Of a stretch of 64,000 nucleotides of DNA, positions 55,197-64,000 are shown in pieces; the stretch's first letter is position 1, and each line of letters opens with the position of its first letter. Under the pieces are notes generated by a model that was not told the DNA's origin, did not search any database, and saw only the letters and a list, made by a program, of their open reading frames with translations. This stretch comes from Muricauda sp. MAR_2010_75 (GTDB lineage Bacteria > Bacteroidota > Bacteroidia > Flavobacteriales > Flavobacteriaceae): assembly GCF_000745185.1 (NCBI RefSeq), contig NZ_JQNJ01000001.1, positions 1,139,501-1,203,500 on the forward strand, in the 5' to 3' direction. The translations under genes were made by a program, and so were the position numbers.

Positions 55197-55550
55197 ATGA
55201 AAAAGATTTACCACTTGGGCAGCTGCTCTACCTGCCAACGCATTTTAAAAGAATTGGAACCTCTGGACGATGTTCAACTACAAGAAATCAAGACCGAATC
55301 CATAACTACCAGGCAATTGGAAGAAATGGCCTCCCTTGCCGGAGGGTACGAGCCTTTGTTCAGCAAAAGGGCCATGCTGTACCGTCAAAAAGGATTGCAC
55401 GAAAAACAACTTTCCGAAAACGATTATAAGAATCTCATTCTTGATCATTACACCTTTTTAAAACGACCCGTTGCCTTGGTGGATGGACAGATTTTTATCG
55501 GTAACTCCAAAAAAGTGGTCCAGGCCGCTAAAGAGGCCTTGCACCCATGA
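55197..55550 (+). CDS. ArsC/Spx-family thioredoxin-fold protein
   Basis: The ATG at 55197 (MKKIYHLGSCSTCQ) gives 117 residues; a GTG six bases earlier is less likely. CSTC (about 10-13) is the ArsC-family redox motif and FLKRPVALVDGQIFIGNS matches the conserved RP loop. Family members reduce arsenate or act as Spx-like regulators; the CxxC form makes either possible. It overlaps the EamA transporter gene by four bases. Confidence 0.85.
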   Translation: MKKIYHLGSCSTCQRILKELEPLDDVQLQEIKTESITTRQLEEMASLAGGYEPLFSKRAMLYRQKGLHEKQLSENDYKNLILDHYTFLKRPVALVDGQIFIGNSKKVVQAAKEALHP

Positions 55551-56440
55551 GCAAAAGAACACTCGCCATTTTAGCCGCCATTGGGGCCACTATTATCTAT
55601 GGTCTTAACCATACTATTGCCAAAGGCGCCATGCCTGATTATGTGGGGCCTTTTGCATTTATTATGTTGCGGGTGGGTGGGGCCACCATCTTATTTACCT
55701 TGATTTCCTTTTTTGGACCCAAAGAGAAAATTGAGAAAAAGGATTGGGGACGGATACTGGCCTGTTCTTTTCTGGGTATGGTCATAAATATGTTGGCCTT
55801 CTTTAAAGGCCTTCAGCTTTCCACGCCCATCAACAGTGCAGTTTTGGTGACCATTACCCCAATTATTGTGGTAATTCTATCCGCTTTATTTCTTAGCGAA
55901 CGCATTACCTTAAATAAGGGTCTCGGCATCTTCTTAGGATTTGTTGGAGCTTTGGGGCTTATCCTTTTTGGCGCCGAAATACGGCAAGATGCCCCCAACA
56001 TTCCCTTGGGTAATTTTCTGTTCATTCTTAATGCCACCTGCTATGGCTCTTATCTAATCTTGGTAAAAAAGCTGTTGGAAAAGTACCATCCTTTCAATCT
56101 GATGAAATGGTTGTTTGGCCTTGCCTTTATTATAAATTTCCCCATAACCTTGCCAGAGTTTTTGGAAATACAATGGGCAACTATGCCCCTTTGGGTGTAT
56201 GGTTCCGTGGCTTTTGTGGTTATCGGCACAACCTTTATGACCTATCTGTTCAATGTGTTCGCCCTTAGAGAACTCAAGGCATCCACAGTGGGAGCTTTTA
56301 TCTATGTGCAGCCGCTTATTGGTATTCTTTTCGCCTTATTTTCGGGTAAGGATCACTTAACTTTGGTCAAAATTTTGGCCACATTACTGGTATTGTTGGG
56401 GGTATACCTGGCCGGAAAACGACCCAAGCCAAAAACTTGA
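55547..56440 (+). CDS. EamA-family (DMT) transporter
   Basis: The 297-residue protein has ten TM helices in two EamA repeats (about 5-135 and 150-290; PDYVGPFAFIMLRVGGATILF, ELKASTVGAFIYVQPLIGILFAL). These inner-membrane carriers export amino acids or other metabolites. Its ATG overlaps the stop of the ArsC-like gene, indicating coupling. Confidence 0.9.
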   Translation: MSKRTLAILAAIGATIIYGLNHTIAKGAMPDYVGPFAFIMLRVGGATILFTLISFFGPKEKIEKKDWGRILACSFLGMVINMLAFFKGLQLSTPINSAVLVTITPIIVVILSALFLSERITLNKGLGIFLGFVGALGLILFGAEIRQDAPNIPLGNFLFILNATCYGSYLILVKKLLEKYHPFNLMKWLFGLAFIINFPITLPEFLEIQWATMPLWVYGSVAFVVIGTTFMTYLFNVFALRELKASTVGAFIYVQPLIGILFALFSGKDHLTLVKILATLLVLLGVYLAGKRPKPKT

Positions 56441-56571
56441 TCCAGTAATTTTCCCTTAGTCCGTTATTCGTCAACTTGTTTTGGGCATTTATCAATCCAT
56501 CCACAGAGTTTTCGTGTTTGGACCATAGATTGCATCTGTAATTGGCCACCATAGTGCCGAACAACAACAGT

Positions 56572-56955
56572 ATGAATCTATTGCTACTTTGTGGAATTGC
56601 CATTGGATTTCTCCTATTCCTTGCCCTTCTTTGGTTTGAAAAAAAACTGATGAAAGCTTTTGAAATAAATCCACTGTTGGAATTAGGATTACTATACCTT
56701 GGTTTTCATTTGCTCCCAGATTTGGCAAATGATTTTCTTCCAGCTTCTTGGGGTATAAAGCAAATTGACACACCCTTTCAACTTGAGGGTTCGCTAGGTT
56801 TTCTCCTGCGTTTAAACAAGCCCACAATGTCTATGGTAGATGTTGCATTTGCTGTTTTTATATTATGCATATTAGTTCGCTTCGTTTACGTAATTGGCGG
56901 TAAAAAAGCTATGTGGGGAAAGCTGGGCAATAAAGAGAACAAGGATACCTTATGA
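56572..56955 (+). CDS. Membrane protein, unknown, paired with SMI1/KNR4 gene
   Basis: The ATG at 56572 gives 127 residues with three hydrophobic segments (about 1-20, 32-48, 91-108). The C-terminal tail is basic (GKKAMWGKLGNKEN). It overlaps the SMI1/KNR4 gene by four bases (ATGA), so the two are translated together. No family is recognised. Confidence 0.7.
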   Translation: MNLLLLCGIAIGFLLFLALLWFEKKLMKAFEINPLLELGLLYLGFHLLPDLANDFLPASWGIKQIDTPFQLEGSLGFLLRLNKPTMSMVDVAFAVFILCILVRFVYVIGGKKAMWGKLGNKENKDTL

Positions 56956-57617
56956 CCAATACTCCTAATTTCCATCAAATTGGTAGAATCAAAAAAAAGC
57001 TGATGGGGGCTAAACAGATTGATAAAGATTGCTTGGTCTTTGGAGCAAGTGCACACAAGTACCAAATACACCCTCCGGCTCCCATTTCCCAAATCAAAGC
57101 CTTTGAATCAACTTACAGAATTTCCCTCCCTGAGTGCTACCGTGCTTTTGTACTCCATATTGGAAATGGGGGGACATCATACCAAAATTCCGGGGCAGGC
57201 CCCTACTACGGAATCTACACGCTTGGAGATCACTTGGATGCATTGGTCTACGGAGACCCAAAAATATTCCTTAAAAATGACTGTCGGCTTTACCCCAATA
57301 TGACAGATGCACAATGGAAAAATCTGACCAAAATCTTGGATGAAGATGGTCTTTCTGACAAAGTCTATTATGAAGAGTTTGCCAAAATCTTCGGAGGAAT
57401 CTTGCCTTTGGGGTCACAAGGGTGTACCTATGTTCATGGACTTCTTCTCAATGGCCCGCACAAAGGCAAAGTTGTAAATCTAGAAATGGCCGCTGAAAGT
57501 AAACCAAAGTTTGCGCCAGGCAACAACTTTTTGGATTGGTACGAGCGTTGGCTGGATGAAATTATTTCCGGAAAATTAATTAAAAGGTCGTCAAGTTGGT
57601 TTGGGTATTCCAAATAG
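56952..57617 (+). CDS. SMI1/KNR4-family protein
   Basis: The 221-residue protein has the SMI1/KNR4 core: PPAPISQIKAFESTYRISLPECYRAFVLHIGNGG in pieces, GPYYGIYTLGDHL, and the distal GILPLGSQGCTYVHGLLLNGPHKGKVVNLE. In bacteria this superfamily includes immunity proteins of polymorphic toxins (SUKH). Here no toxin is visible, so it may be an orphan immunity or housekeeping protein. Confidence 0.88.
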   Translation: MTNTPNFHQIGRIKKKLMGAKQIDKDCLVFGASAHKYQIHPPAPISQIKAFESTYRISLPECYRAFVLHIGNGGTSYQNSGAGPYYGIYTLGDHLDALVYGDPKIFLKNDCRLYPNMTDAQWKNLTKILDEDGLSDKVYYEEFAKIFGGILPLGSQGCTYVHGLLLNGPHKGKVVNLEMAAESKPKFAPGNNFLDWYERWLDEIISGKLIKRSSSWFGYSK

Positions 57618-57626
57618 GACAAAATC

Positions 57627-58100
57627 TTAGAGATCCTTCGGAATTTGCACAAACTTACGGGTATCTGCCTTGGTCAAAACCTTAAAATCCTCAGCCTTTT
57701 CCATGCGCCCAAAAGCTGCTAGGAATTCTTCGGGCAACCCAATCAATTTTCGTTCTTTTAAATCAATCCAAGCGCCCATCATTTGGCAACGGGCAAAATT
57801 TTTGCCTTTGCTATCATAAAAATCGTGCACAAATTCAAAGAACATCCCATCTTCGCTCATTCCCTTAAATCCCAAGGAAACCTTCACGGGCTTTCCAGCA
57901 AACACTTCCTTAAAATAATACATGTGTTCATAAAAAACTACAGGACCAATATTGTGTTCGGCCATACTCTTTTGGTTAAATCCCAATTGCCCCAAATATG
58001 CCATTCGGGTATGGCTCATAAAGTTGATATAGGCCGAGTTGGCCAAATGGCGATTGGCATCCAAATCGCTCCATCGAATCTCAAATTCCTTAAAAAACAT
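57627..58100 (-). CDS. Hotdog acyl-CoA thioesterase (4HBT/YbgC-like)
   Basis: The 157-residue hotdog protein has FEIRWSDLDANRHLANSAYINFM (about 5-27), with catalytic Asp and substrate-side His (DANRHLAN), then VVFYEHMYYFKEVFAGKPVKVSL. It hydrolyses acyl-CoA or acyl-ACP thioesters. Stands alone, convergent with the SMI1 gene. Confidence 0.92.
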   Translation of the reverse strand: MFFKEFEIRWSDLDANRHLANSAYINFMSHTRMAYLGQLGFNQKSMAEHNIGPVVFYEHMYYFKEVFAGKPVKVSLGFKGMSEDGMFFEFVHDFYDSKGKNFARCQMMGAWIDLKERKLIGLPEEFLAAFGRMEKAEDFKVLTKADTRKFVQIPKDL

Positions 58101-58216
58101 AGTGGTTATTTGTTATGCATGCATAATAGATGGCAAAAATACCATAGTTTTATAAACTGATTCCAATGAAGTCCTATTATTAATTCTATTTTTAGACATA
58201 GTTTAACACAAAGTCC

Positions 58217-59194
58217 ATGAACCAAAAAGCCGAATTCATCAAAGACCTATCATTACCCGTTATAGCCGCCCCCATGTTCCTCATATCCGGTCCAAAATTG
58301 GTGGTGGAATGTTGTAAAAATGGTATTGTTGGAACTTTTCCCGCCCTTAACCAACGTACCAGTGAGGGGTTTGAGGAATGGCTCATCCAAATAAAGACAG
58401 AACTACAGCAATTCGAGCGAGAAACCGGTAAAAAGGCCGCTCCTTTTGGGGTAAATCTAATTGTACACCCTACAAACCCAAGGCTGGAGGCCGATGTAAA
58501 GCTCTGTATAAAGCATAAGGTTCCCTTGGTGATCACTTCGCTTGGAGCGGTGAGCATGGTGGTGGATGCGATTCATAGGTATGGCGGGGTTGTTTTTCAT
58601 GACATTATTAAAAAACGCCATGCGGAAAAAGCCGCTGAAGCAGGAGTGGATGGTTTAATTCTGGTTTCAGCTGGGGCAGGTGGCCATGCGGGAAACATCA
58701 ATCCCATGAGTTTGGTGACCGAAGTGAAAAAGTTTTTCGACAAAACGATAATTCTTTCGGGATGCATCAGTAATGGAAGGGATATTGCATCGGCAATGCA
58801 AATGGGTGCGGATTTGGCCTATATGGGCACCCGTTTTATAAATACCGAAGAGAGCAAAGCCACGGACGAGTATCGAAAAATGATCATTGAGGCCGGTGCC
58901 AGCGATGTGGTCTACACCGCTGCTATTTCCGGAGTACATGCCAACTTTTTGGCTGCCAGCTTAAAGGCTGCCGGAATTTCAGAAGAGGATTTGAAAAAAG
59001 ATCGGAAAATCGATTTTGGAAAGGAACTCGATACCGAAGCCAAGGCTTGGAAAACCATCTGGTCTGCAGGGCAAGGGGTGACCTCCATTGATAACGTACT
59101 GCCCGTTTCAAAATTGGTTGCTGAGCTTAAAACTGAATTCAAGACTGCCATTGAAGAGCAGTCCAAACTTTTGGAGACCTTCCCAAAGGATTGA
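58217..59194 (+). CDS. Nitronate monooxygenase
   Basis: The 325-residue TIM-barrel flavoprotein of the NPD/NMO family: PVIAAPMFLISGPKLV, FGVNLIVHPTNP, VDGLILVSAGAGGHAGNINPM (FMN and catalytic His, about 146-160), and AYMGTRFINTEES. It oxidises nitronates such as propionate-3-nitronate with FMN and O2. It is followed by a bestrophin gene 53 bases later. Confidence 0.9.
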   Translation: MNQKAEFIKDLSLPVIAAPMFLISGPKLVVECCKNGIVGTFPALNQRTSEGFEEWLIQIKTELQQFERETGKKAAPFGVNLIVHPTNPRLEADVKLCIKHKVPLVITSLGAVSMVVDAIHRYGGVVFHDIIKKRHAEKAAEAGVDGLILVSAGAGGHAGNINPMSLVTEVKKFFDKTIILSGCISNGRDIASAMQMGADLAYMGTRFINTEESKATDEYRKMIIEAGASDVVYTAAISGVHANFLAASLKAAGISEEDLKKDRKIDFGKELDTEAKAWKTIWSAGQGVTSIDNVLPVSKLVAELKTEFKTAIEEQSKLLETFPKD

Positions 59195-59247
59195 TCGCGG
59201 TAACTTTTCTTTTGTATTTTGTCAAGGTATAATCAACAAACACTGCC

Positions 59248-60249
59248 ATGTACATCAAAAGAAATATCAGCTGGCACATTATTCTACGCTACGCCTGGAA
59301 AAATCTTATTTTTTTCGTGCTTTATGCCGGCATCATTTTTTATCTCTATGCTACTTTGGGTTGGACACATATCGATATTCCTTTCCAGCCCCTTTCGGTA
59401 ATAGGTATTGCCGTGGCTTTCTATATTGGCTTCAAGAACAGTCAAAGCTATGACCGTTTTTGGGAAGGTCGAAAAATATGGGGCGGTATCGTCAATTACT
59501 CACGTACTTGGGCCAATAACGTGCTAAGTTTTGTGGAGAACGACCGTAATGCCCAAATTACATTGATTTACCGGCATATTGCTTGGATCAATGCACTTCG
59601 AATTCAACTGCGCCAGCCCAACAGTTTTTCCATAAAGGAAAACCGCGCCGTGGAGCGTTTGTTTGATAAACATGGAGAACGAAATCCTGCTTGTGATGGA
59701 ATGGATTTGCTGCTATCCCAAGAAGAAATAGCCAATCTGGAGAACAGAAAAAATGTGGCCACCCACCTCATTAAAAATCAAGGTCTACAGCTTAAGCAAT
59801 TATTGAAAGCTGGAAAAATAACAGAATTCGACAAACAGGTCTTGCACAATAATTTAGAGGAAATGTATAATCTTCAAGGTATGTGCGAACGGATAAAAAA
59901 CACTCCCTTTCCGAGACAATATGCTTATTTCAGTACTGTTTTTACGTGGATTTTTATTCTTTTGCTCCCATTTGGGCTGCTCAATGTGTTTGAGACTCAA
60001 CTTCAAAACCTTAATGAAATGCACAACTGGTGGTACCTTGGGCTAATGGTTTTCTTTTCTGTTTTGATTTCATGGATTTTTACCACCATGGAAAAAATTG
60101 GAAGCAATAGTGAAGACCCTTTCGAAGGGCGCATCAATGATGTACCCATGACCGCTTTGTGCCGTACTATAGAGATAGATCTTCGGGATATGTTGGATGA
60201 AACCAATCTGCCCGAAAAAGTACAACCCCAGCATAACATATTGTATTAA
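59248..60249 (+). CDS. Bestrophin-family ion channel
   Basis: The 333-residue protein has the N-terminal amphipathic start, TM helices (about 20-45, 50-70, 230-250, 262-285), and the hallmark AVFYIGFKNSQSYDRFWEGRKIWGG-type stretch (AFYIGFKNSQSYDRFWEGR, about 57-75). C-terminal EDPFEGRINDVPM is the calcium/regulatory-like part. It forms a pentameric anion or cation channel. TAATG overlap with the next gene. Confidence 0.93.
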   Translation: MYIKRNISWHIILRYAWKNLIFFVLYAGIIFYLYATLGWTHIDIPFQPLSVIGIAVAFYIGFKNSQSYDRFWEGRKIWGGIVNYSRTWANNVLSFVENDRNAQITLIYRHIAWINALRIQLRQPNSFSIKENRAVERLFDKHGERNPACDGMDLLLSQEEIANLENRKNVATHLIKNQGLQLKQLLKAGKITEFDKQVLHNNLEEMYNLQGMCERIKNTPFPRQYAYFSTVFTWIFILLLPFGLLNVFETQLQNLNEMHNWWYLGLMVFFSVLISWIFTTMEKIGSNSEDPFEGRINDVPMTALCRTIEIDLRDMLDETNLPEKVQPQHNILY

Positions 60250-61208
60250 TGCCTCTTATTTCATCCCATTACGCCCCACCACTATTTTTTAAAAATGCAC
60301 ATTTGGCCACCATTTACTGTGGTCTATTTAGAAAGGTCGAAGGGGTTGTCCAAAAGCGGGAACGTTTAACGTTGTCAGATGCTGATTTTTTGGATTTGGA
60401 TTGGAGTGAATCCGTTATCCCAACTCAAAAATTGGTCATTTTGCTCCACGGTTTGGAAGGTGATGGGCAACGACCCTACATCACAGGAAGTGCCAAACTT
60501 TTCAACCAAAAGGGTTACGATGCCTGTGCTGTAAATTATCGGGGGTGTAGTGGCGAGACCAATAAACGCTACCGTTCGTACCATTCCGGTGTTACGGAGG
60601 ACCTCAAGGAAGTAATCGACCACATCTTAAAAACAAAGGACTATTCGGAGATCTTTATTAAGGGCTTTAGTCTAGGCGGAAATCTAGTCTTGAAATATCT
60701 AGGTGAAGAAGAAGCTCTTCCGAAGGAAATAAAAGGAGCCGTTGCTGTTTCCGTACCCTGCAATTTGCACAGTTCGTGCCAACAACTTCTAACCTTTAAA
60801 AACATATTGTATGCCATCCGTTTCAAGGGAAATTTGATTGGCAAGCTCAAACAAAAACAAGTCTTGTTTCCAGAGTATATCACAGATTCTGACATCAAAA
60901 AAATCAAGACCCTTAAGGATTTTGACGATATATACACCAGTAGGGCCCATAATTTCAAGGATGCCCTGGATTATTACAAACAATGTAGTTCCCTGCAATT
61001 TTTACCGAACATTAAAGTGCCGAGCCTTATTGTAAATGCACTCGATGATTCTTTTTTGGGTACGGAATGTTATCCTTTTGCCGAAGTGGAACAAAATCCA
61101 AATCTATATATGGAGACCCCTAAATATGGTGGACATGTTGGTTTTTGGGGCAAGAAGAATATAACCTATACAGAGAAAAGAGCTTTGGAATTCTTTGATG
61201 ATCTGTAA
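60249..61208 (+). CDS. YheT/EMB8-type alpha/beta hydrolase
   Basis: The 319-residue alpha/beta hydrolase: LHGLEGDGQRPYI (oxyanion HG, about 60), VNYRGCSGE (about 96), nucleophile elbow GFSLGGN (Ser about 138), acid NALDDSFLG and His GGHVGFWG (about 297). It is an esterase-type enzyme with unknown substrate, translationally coupled to bestrophin. Confidence 0.92.
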   Translation: MPLISSHYAPPLFFKNAHLATIYCGLFRKVEGVVQKRERLTLSDADFLDLDWSESVIPTQKLVILLHGLEGDGQRPYITGSAKLFNQKGYDACAVNYRGCSGETNKRYRSYHSGVTEDLKEVIDHILKTKDYSEIFIKGFSLGGNLVLKYLGEEEALPKEIKGAVAVSVPCNLHSSCQQLLTFKNILYAIRFKGNLIGKLKQKQVLFPEYITDSDIKKIKTLKDFDDIYTSRAHNFKDALDYYKQCSSLQFLPNIKVPSLIVNALDDSFLGTECYPFAEVEQNPNLYMETPKYGGHVGFWGKKNITYTEKRALEFFDDL

Positions 61209-61326
61209 GTTGAATCTCTCCGAAAGGGAGACCGTAACATCTAATACAAAAACTACTATAAAATTAGTCCTCAATTACCTATATTAGTAGCTGCATTTAA
61301 CACAAACTACAACAGAATTGATCAAG

Positions 61327-61809
61327 ATGAAAAAAATACTCCTTTTCGTGGCATTGGGAGCCCTTGTGGCCAGCTGTGGCGGAAAAAAAGAAGAGAAGAA
61401 AGATGATGGTTTTGAAGTAAGCCGCACAAAAACTGAAGAGACAAAGACCCAAACCAGCGAAGGTGTGCCTGTGGATTTGGACAACAAAGGGGTCGGCCCC
61501 ATTGAAAATGTGGCTTTCGCCGCTGAAATTGATGAAGAAATGGCCGCTCGAGGCAAGGCTAAGTTCGAATCTATTTGCGTTGCCTGCCACATGGTGGACA
61601 AACGTTTGATTGGTCCTGCAATGCAAGGAGTCTATGAGCGTAGAAGTCCAGAATGGGTCATGAACATGATCTTGAACCCCGATGGTATGCTCAAAGAGGA
61701 TCCCATTGCAAAGGCGTTGTTGAAAGAATACAATAATGCGATCATGCTCAACCAAAACCTTACCGAAGAGGAAGCAAGGGATGTGGCCGAGTACTTAAGA
61801 ACACTATAA
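61327..61809 (+). CDS. Lipoprotein monohaem cytochrome c
   Basis: The ATG at 61327 gives 160 residues with lipoprotein signal (MKKILLFVALGALVASC). After a charged linker comes a cytochrome c domain with CVACH (about 84-88) and axial Met candidates in the distal half (MNMILNPDGML; MLNQNLTEEEARDVAEYL end helix). It is a periplasmic electron carrier. TATATTAG at 61280-61287 is a one-mismatch -7. Confidence 0.92.
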   Translation: MKKILLFVALGALVASCGGKKEEKKDDGFEVSRTKTEETKTQTSEGVPVDLDNKGVGPIENVAFAAEIDEEMAARGKAKFESICVACHMVDKRLIGPAMQGVYERRSPEWVMNMILNPDGMLKEDPIAKALLKEYNNAIMLNQNLTEEEARDVAEYLRTL

Positions 61810-61829
61810 TTACCAAACATACATCTTTG

Positions 61830-61866
61830 AAATGCTGTTGTTTTACTTAAAAGCAACAGCATTTTT
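61830..61866 (+). terminator. Intrinsic terminator after the cytochrome gene
   Basis: AAATGCTGTTG...CAACAGCATTT stem with a five-T tail, just before the NTF2-like start. Confidence 0.85.
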
Positions 61867-61878
61867 ATTTTTACGAAT

Positions 61879-62256
61879 ATGGATTTAGCGGCAAACAAAA
61901 ACAATGCAATAGCCTTCTATAAAATGGCCTTTGAAGGGAATCCCCGGGAAGCTGTTGAAAAATTTGTCGGGGATGTCTATATCCAACACAACCCAGATGT
62001 CGCGGATGGAAAGGAAGGTTTTATTTCTTATTTTGAGAAAATGCAACGAGAATATCCCCACAAATCCATTGCTTTTGTACGTTGCATCGCCGAAGGCGAT
62101 TTAGTTGCCCTTCATACACACCAAACTTGGCCAGAAAACGATGAATACGTAACTATGGATTTTTTCCGCTTTGATGACAATGGAAAAATCTGTGAACACT
62201 GGGATGCCATTCAACAAATACCAAAAACAGCTGCACACTCCAATAAAATGTATTGA
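61879..62256 (+). CDS. NTF2-like (SnoaL-type) protein
   Basis: The 125-residue cone-fold protein: AFYKMAFEGNPREAVEKFVGDVYIQHNP, GFISYFEKMQREYP, and WPENDEYVTMDFFRFDDNGKICEHWDAIQ with a helix-barrel pocket. Function is uncertain; SnoaL-like members bind small metabolites. The next gene starts three bases after its stop. Confidence 0.85.
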   Translation: MDLAANKNNAIAFYKMAFEGNPREAVEKFVGDVYIQHNPDVADGKEGFISYFEKMQREYPHKSIAFVRCIAEGDLVALHTHQTWPENDEYVTMDFFRFDDNGKICEHWDAIQQIPKTAAHSNKMY

Positions 62257-62258
62257 TC

Positions 62259-62969
62259 ATGAAAAAAAATGTCCTAACACTGATCGTTTTTGTTCTTACC
62301 ATATCCTTTTCCAAGGGGCAAGACCTTAACGGAGCATGGCAGTCAACCGTCACCAACAACAAAGGTGTTTCTGTCCAATATGTGACCATAGTATCTGGCG
62401 GTTACTTTTCGCTGGCCATTTTTGAAAAAGAAAACGGTAAGTTTATAGGCACCAAGGGCGGTGCCTTATCCGCTGAAAATGGATTACTTACCTATACCCT
62501 GGAATTTACCTCTATTGATCCTGATTTGGTAGGCACCTCAGATAGTCTTCCTTACACCTTTACTGGAGACAAGCTACATGTAGATGATAAAGTTTGGTCC
62601 CGTTTGGATGATGGCTCCCCAGGCGATTTGGCAGGAGCATGGTTAATATCAGGCAGGAAGCGTGATGGTGAAATTGTGATGCGTGATACCTCGGGACCTC
62701 GAAAAACCATGAAAATTTTATCCGGGACCCGCTTTCAATGGATTGCTTACAACATCGAGACAAAGCAATTTATGGGTACCGGCGGAGGAACCTACACCAC
62801 CATAAATGGCAAATACACAGAAAATATCGATTTCTTTTCCCGAGATGACACACGGGTCGGGGCAAGTTTGCAATTTAATTATGAGCTTGTGGATAACGAC
62901 TGGCATCATTCCGGATTGAGCAGCAAAGGCCAACCCATTTATGAAGTCTGGAGCAAAAGATTGGAATAA
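62259..62969 (+). CDS. Exported protein with two internal repeats
   Basis: The ATG at 62259 gives 236 residues with a signal peptide (to FSKGQ). Two similar halves (about 22-125 and 128-236) each begin LNGAWQ/LAGAWL and carry YFSLAIFEKENGKFIGTKGG or RFQWIAYNIETKQFMGTGGG, closing with WSR and WSKRLE: lipocalin-like beta-barrel duplication. It is secreted or periplasmic, with unknown ligand. Confidence 0.75.
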   Translation: MKKNVLTLIVFVLTISFSKGQDLNGAWQSTVTNNKGVSVQYVTIVSGGYFSLAIFEKENGKFIGTKGGALSAENGLLTYTLEFTSIDPDLVGTSDSLPYTFTGDKLHVDDKVWSRLDDGSPGDLAGAWLISGRKRDGEIVMRDTSGPRKTMKILSGTRFQWIAYNIETKQFMGTGGGTYTTINGKYTENIDFFSRDDTRVGASLQFNYELVDNDWHHSGLSSKGQPIYEVWSKRLE

Positions 62970-63065
62970 TTGGCTTTCTTATCCATTTATTAACCTGATT
63001 GATTGAGGATTACATCGTAATTTTTTAGTACTTTTCTGTACCATTAACTAAAATTTTCTGCACAA

Positions 63066-63485
63066 ATGAAGCCTTCAATCATCCTTCTTGTAAGCATCCT
63101 GATTTTGGTTTGTTCATGCAATCCAAAGCTGGACAACTCTGAAGCAGTTTTCAACACCACCTGGGAATTGGAATACATGTCTGGTCCACGCATTGCTTTC
63201 GATGGACTTTTCCCTGAGAAAAAACCACAGATCACTTTCAACAAAGAAACCCACCAAGTTACTGGCACTGATAGCTGCAATGGCTATTCCGCCGACTTTG
63301 AATTGGATGAGAATTCCATCTCGTTTGGAGAACCCGGCCCTACCACCATGATGTTTTGTGGAGGAGGGGAAAGACAATTCCTAAATATGATGCAAAAGAT
63401 TGATGGGTACATCATTCAAGATGGTGAACTCAATCTTATGGCTGGCGAAGTTCCCATGATGCGCTTTAAAAAAGTGGAACAATGA
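63066..63485 (+). CDS. META-domain lipoprotein (HslJ-like)
   Basis: The 139-residue lipoprotein (MKPSIILLVSILILVCSC) has a META domain: TTWELEYM, ITFNKETHQVTGTDSCNGYSADFEL and a TTMMFCGGG-type end (MMFC). HslJ-type META proteins contribute to novobiocin resistance in E. coli. It overlaps the next lipoprotein gene by four bases. Confidence 0.9.
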   Translation: MKPSIILLVSILILVCSCNPKLDNSEAVFNTTWELEYMSGPRIAFDGLFPEKKPQITFNKETHQVTGTDSCNGYSADFELDENSISFGEPGPTTMMFCGGGERQFLNMMQKIDGYIIQDGELNLMAGEVPMMRFKKVEQ

Positions 63486-64000
63486 AAAATATACTCCTGT
63501 TAAGTTGCGCCGTATTGCTGTTTTTCGGTTGCATTGAAAAAAAGAAGGAAGAAACAGCCGAGCCCGAAGCTACAGAAGAAATTACGCCAGATACCCTTCA
63601 AACAGAAGAGAAAAAGCGGGAAATGGAGCCAATTGCCATGAAAATTGACGGCAGTTACTTTAAGGCCACTGGAACCGAACCTTTTTGGGGACTCAAAATC
63701 TATGACAACATGGTGCAGCTTCAGACCATGGAGGACACCATAACCACTCCTCCTTCGGAAGCCATTAAAGCACAAGACTCCAACATAAAAATGTTCCGAA
63801 TCCAGACTGAGGCCACTCAAATGGATGTTATCATAGCCCATAAAGAATGTACCAATGCCATGTCTGGTGAGGTATCCCCTTACACGGTAACCGTTTCTTA
63901 TAAAAATACCGGTGGAGATGAAACCGTAGTATACGAAGGCTGTGGATCTTACATAACCGATTACAGGCTTCACGATATCTGGGTGTTGGAAGAAATGAAC
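63482..64000 (+). CDS. COG3650-like GTEPFW lipoprotein, 3' end cut by window
   Basis: The frame is open to the window end (173 codons visible). Lipoprotein signal MKNILLLSCAVLLFFGC, then a Glu-rich linker and a domain starting TGTEPFWGLKI (about 63-73), the hallmark of COG3650-type proteins that often occur next to or fused with META domains. Near the end C-TNAMSG..PY and GCGSYITDYRL follow the same family. ATGA overlap with the META gene implies joint translation. Confidence 0.8.
   Translation, partial: MKNILLLSCAVLLFFGCIEKKKEETAEPEATEEITPDTLQTEEKKREMEPIAMKIDGSYFKATGTEPFWGLKIYDNMVQLQTMEDTITTPPSEAIKAQDSNIKMFRIQTEATQMDVIIAHKECTNAMSGEVSPYTVTVSYKNTGGDETVVYEGCGSYITDYRLHDIWVLEEMN

Overview
The window reads as a chromosomal segment of a marine-type member of the Flavobacteriaceae (Bacteroidota). 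Evidence seen in the sequence: moderate, slightly AT-rich composition; four TonB-dependent receptors (one cut by the left edge), two with an N-terminal carboxypeptidase-regulatory-like domain; many short-signal lipoproteins; eukaryote-type single-chain GlyRS and a long type 2 IleRS; little use of Shine-Dalgarno sites; and several exact matches to the Bacteroidota -7 promoter element TAnnTTTG. Genus is not decidable from here (something near Muricauda/Flagellimonas is a guess). No rRNA, tRNA, CRISPR array, transposase, integrase or prophage was seen.

Layout. 1-3.7 kb: end of a TonB receptor, a hexapeptide acetyltransferase, then an AT-rich type II restriction-modification pair (C5 cytosine methyltransferase and probable endonuclease) followed by a small gene and an XRE regulator whose divergent spacer carries two perfect palindromes. 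3.8-10.5 kb: a surface lipoprotein with three tandem FnIII-like units and an LRR-like solenoid, a DUF3124 lipoprotein, an alditol oxidase-like flavoprotein, fhs, and a membrane protein. 10.5-13.9 kb: a hicBA toxin-antitoxin module sitting between the functional 3' end of glyS and a second, synonymously diverged copy of that 3' end, i.e. a small island at the end of a housekeeping gene. 13.9-20.8 kb: ComF, an Ig-like lipoprotein, omega-amidase, ankyrin protein, katG, DinB-like protein. 20.9-29.9 kb: SYLF protein, a TonB receptor/LTD-lipoprotein operon divergent from a secreted EEP nuclease/phosphodiesterase, a cytochrome b-like membrane protein and a second large TonB receptor. 30-41.9 kb: operon DUF3108-TDO-M23-pgi, uvrC-patatin/BamA-like gene, 5-FTHF cyclo-ligase, and operon ileS-dksA-like-(adhesin-like)-lspA extending to 45.3 kb. 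45.5-51.9 kb: coiled-coil lipoprotein, recO-TonB receptor, gdhA, cystathionine gamma-synthase-type enzyme. 52-64 kb: many small accessory or housekeeping genes (DUF3298, TraO-like barrel, DinB, ArsR-like regulator, racemase, ArsC-like, EamA transporter, SMI1/KNR4 protein, thioesterase, nitronate monooxygenase, bestrophin, YheT-like hydrolase, cytochrome c, NTF2-like, META and GTEPFW lipoproteins).

Most notable: (1) the hicBA island with duplicated glyS tail; (2) an IleRS whose class I signature is GIHH instead of HxGH, the swapped motif linked to extreme mupirocin resistance; (3) the R-M pair with an unassigned endonuclease and nearby palindromic operators; (4) the TonB receptor/LTD/EEP locus, which looks like an uptake system for extracellular phosphodiester substrates.
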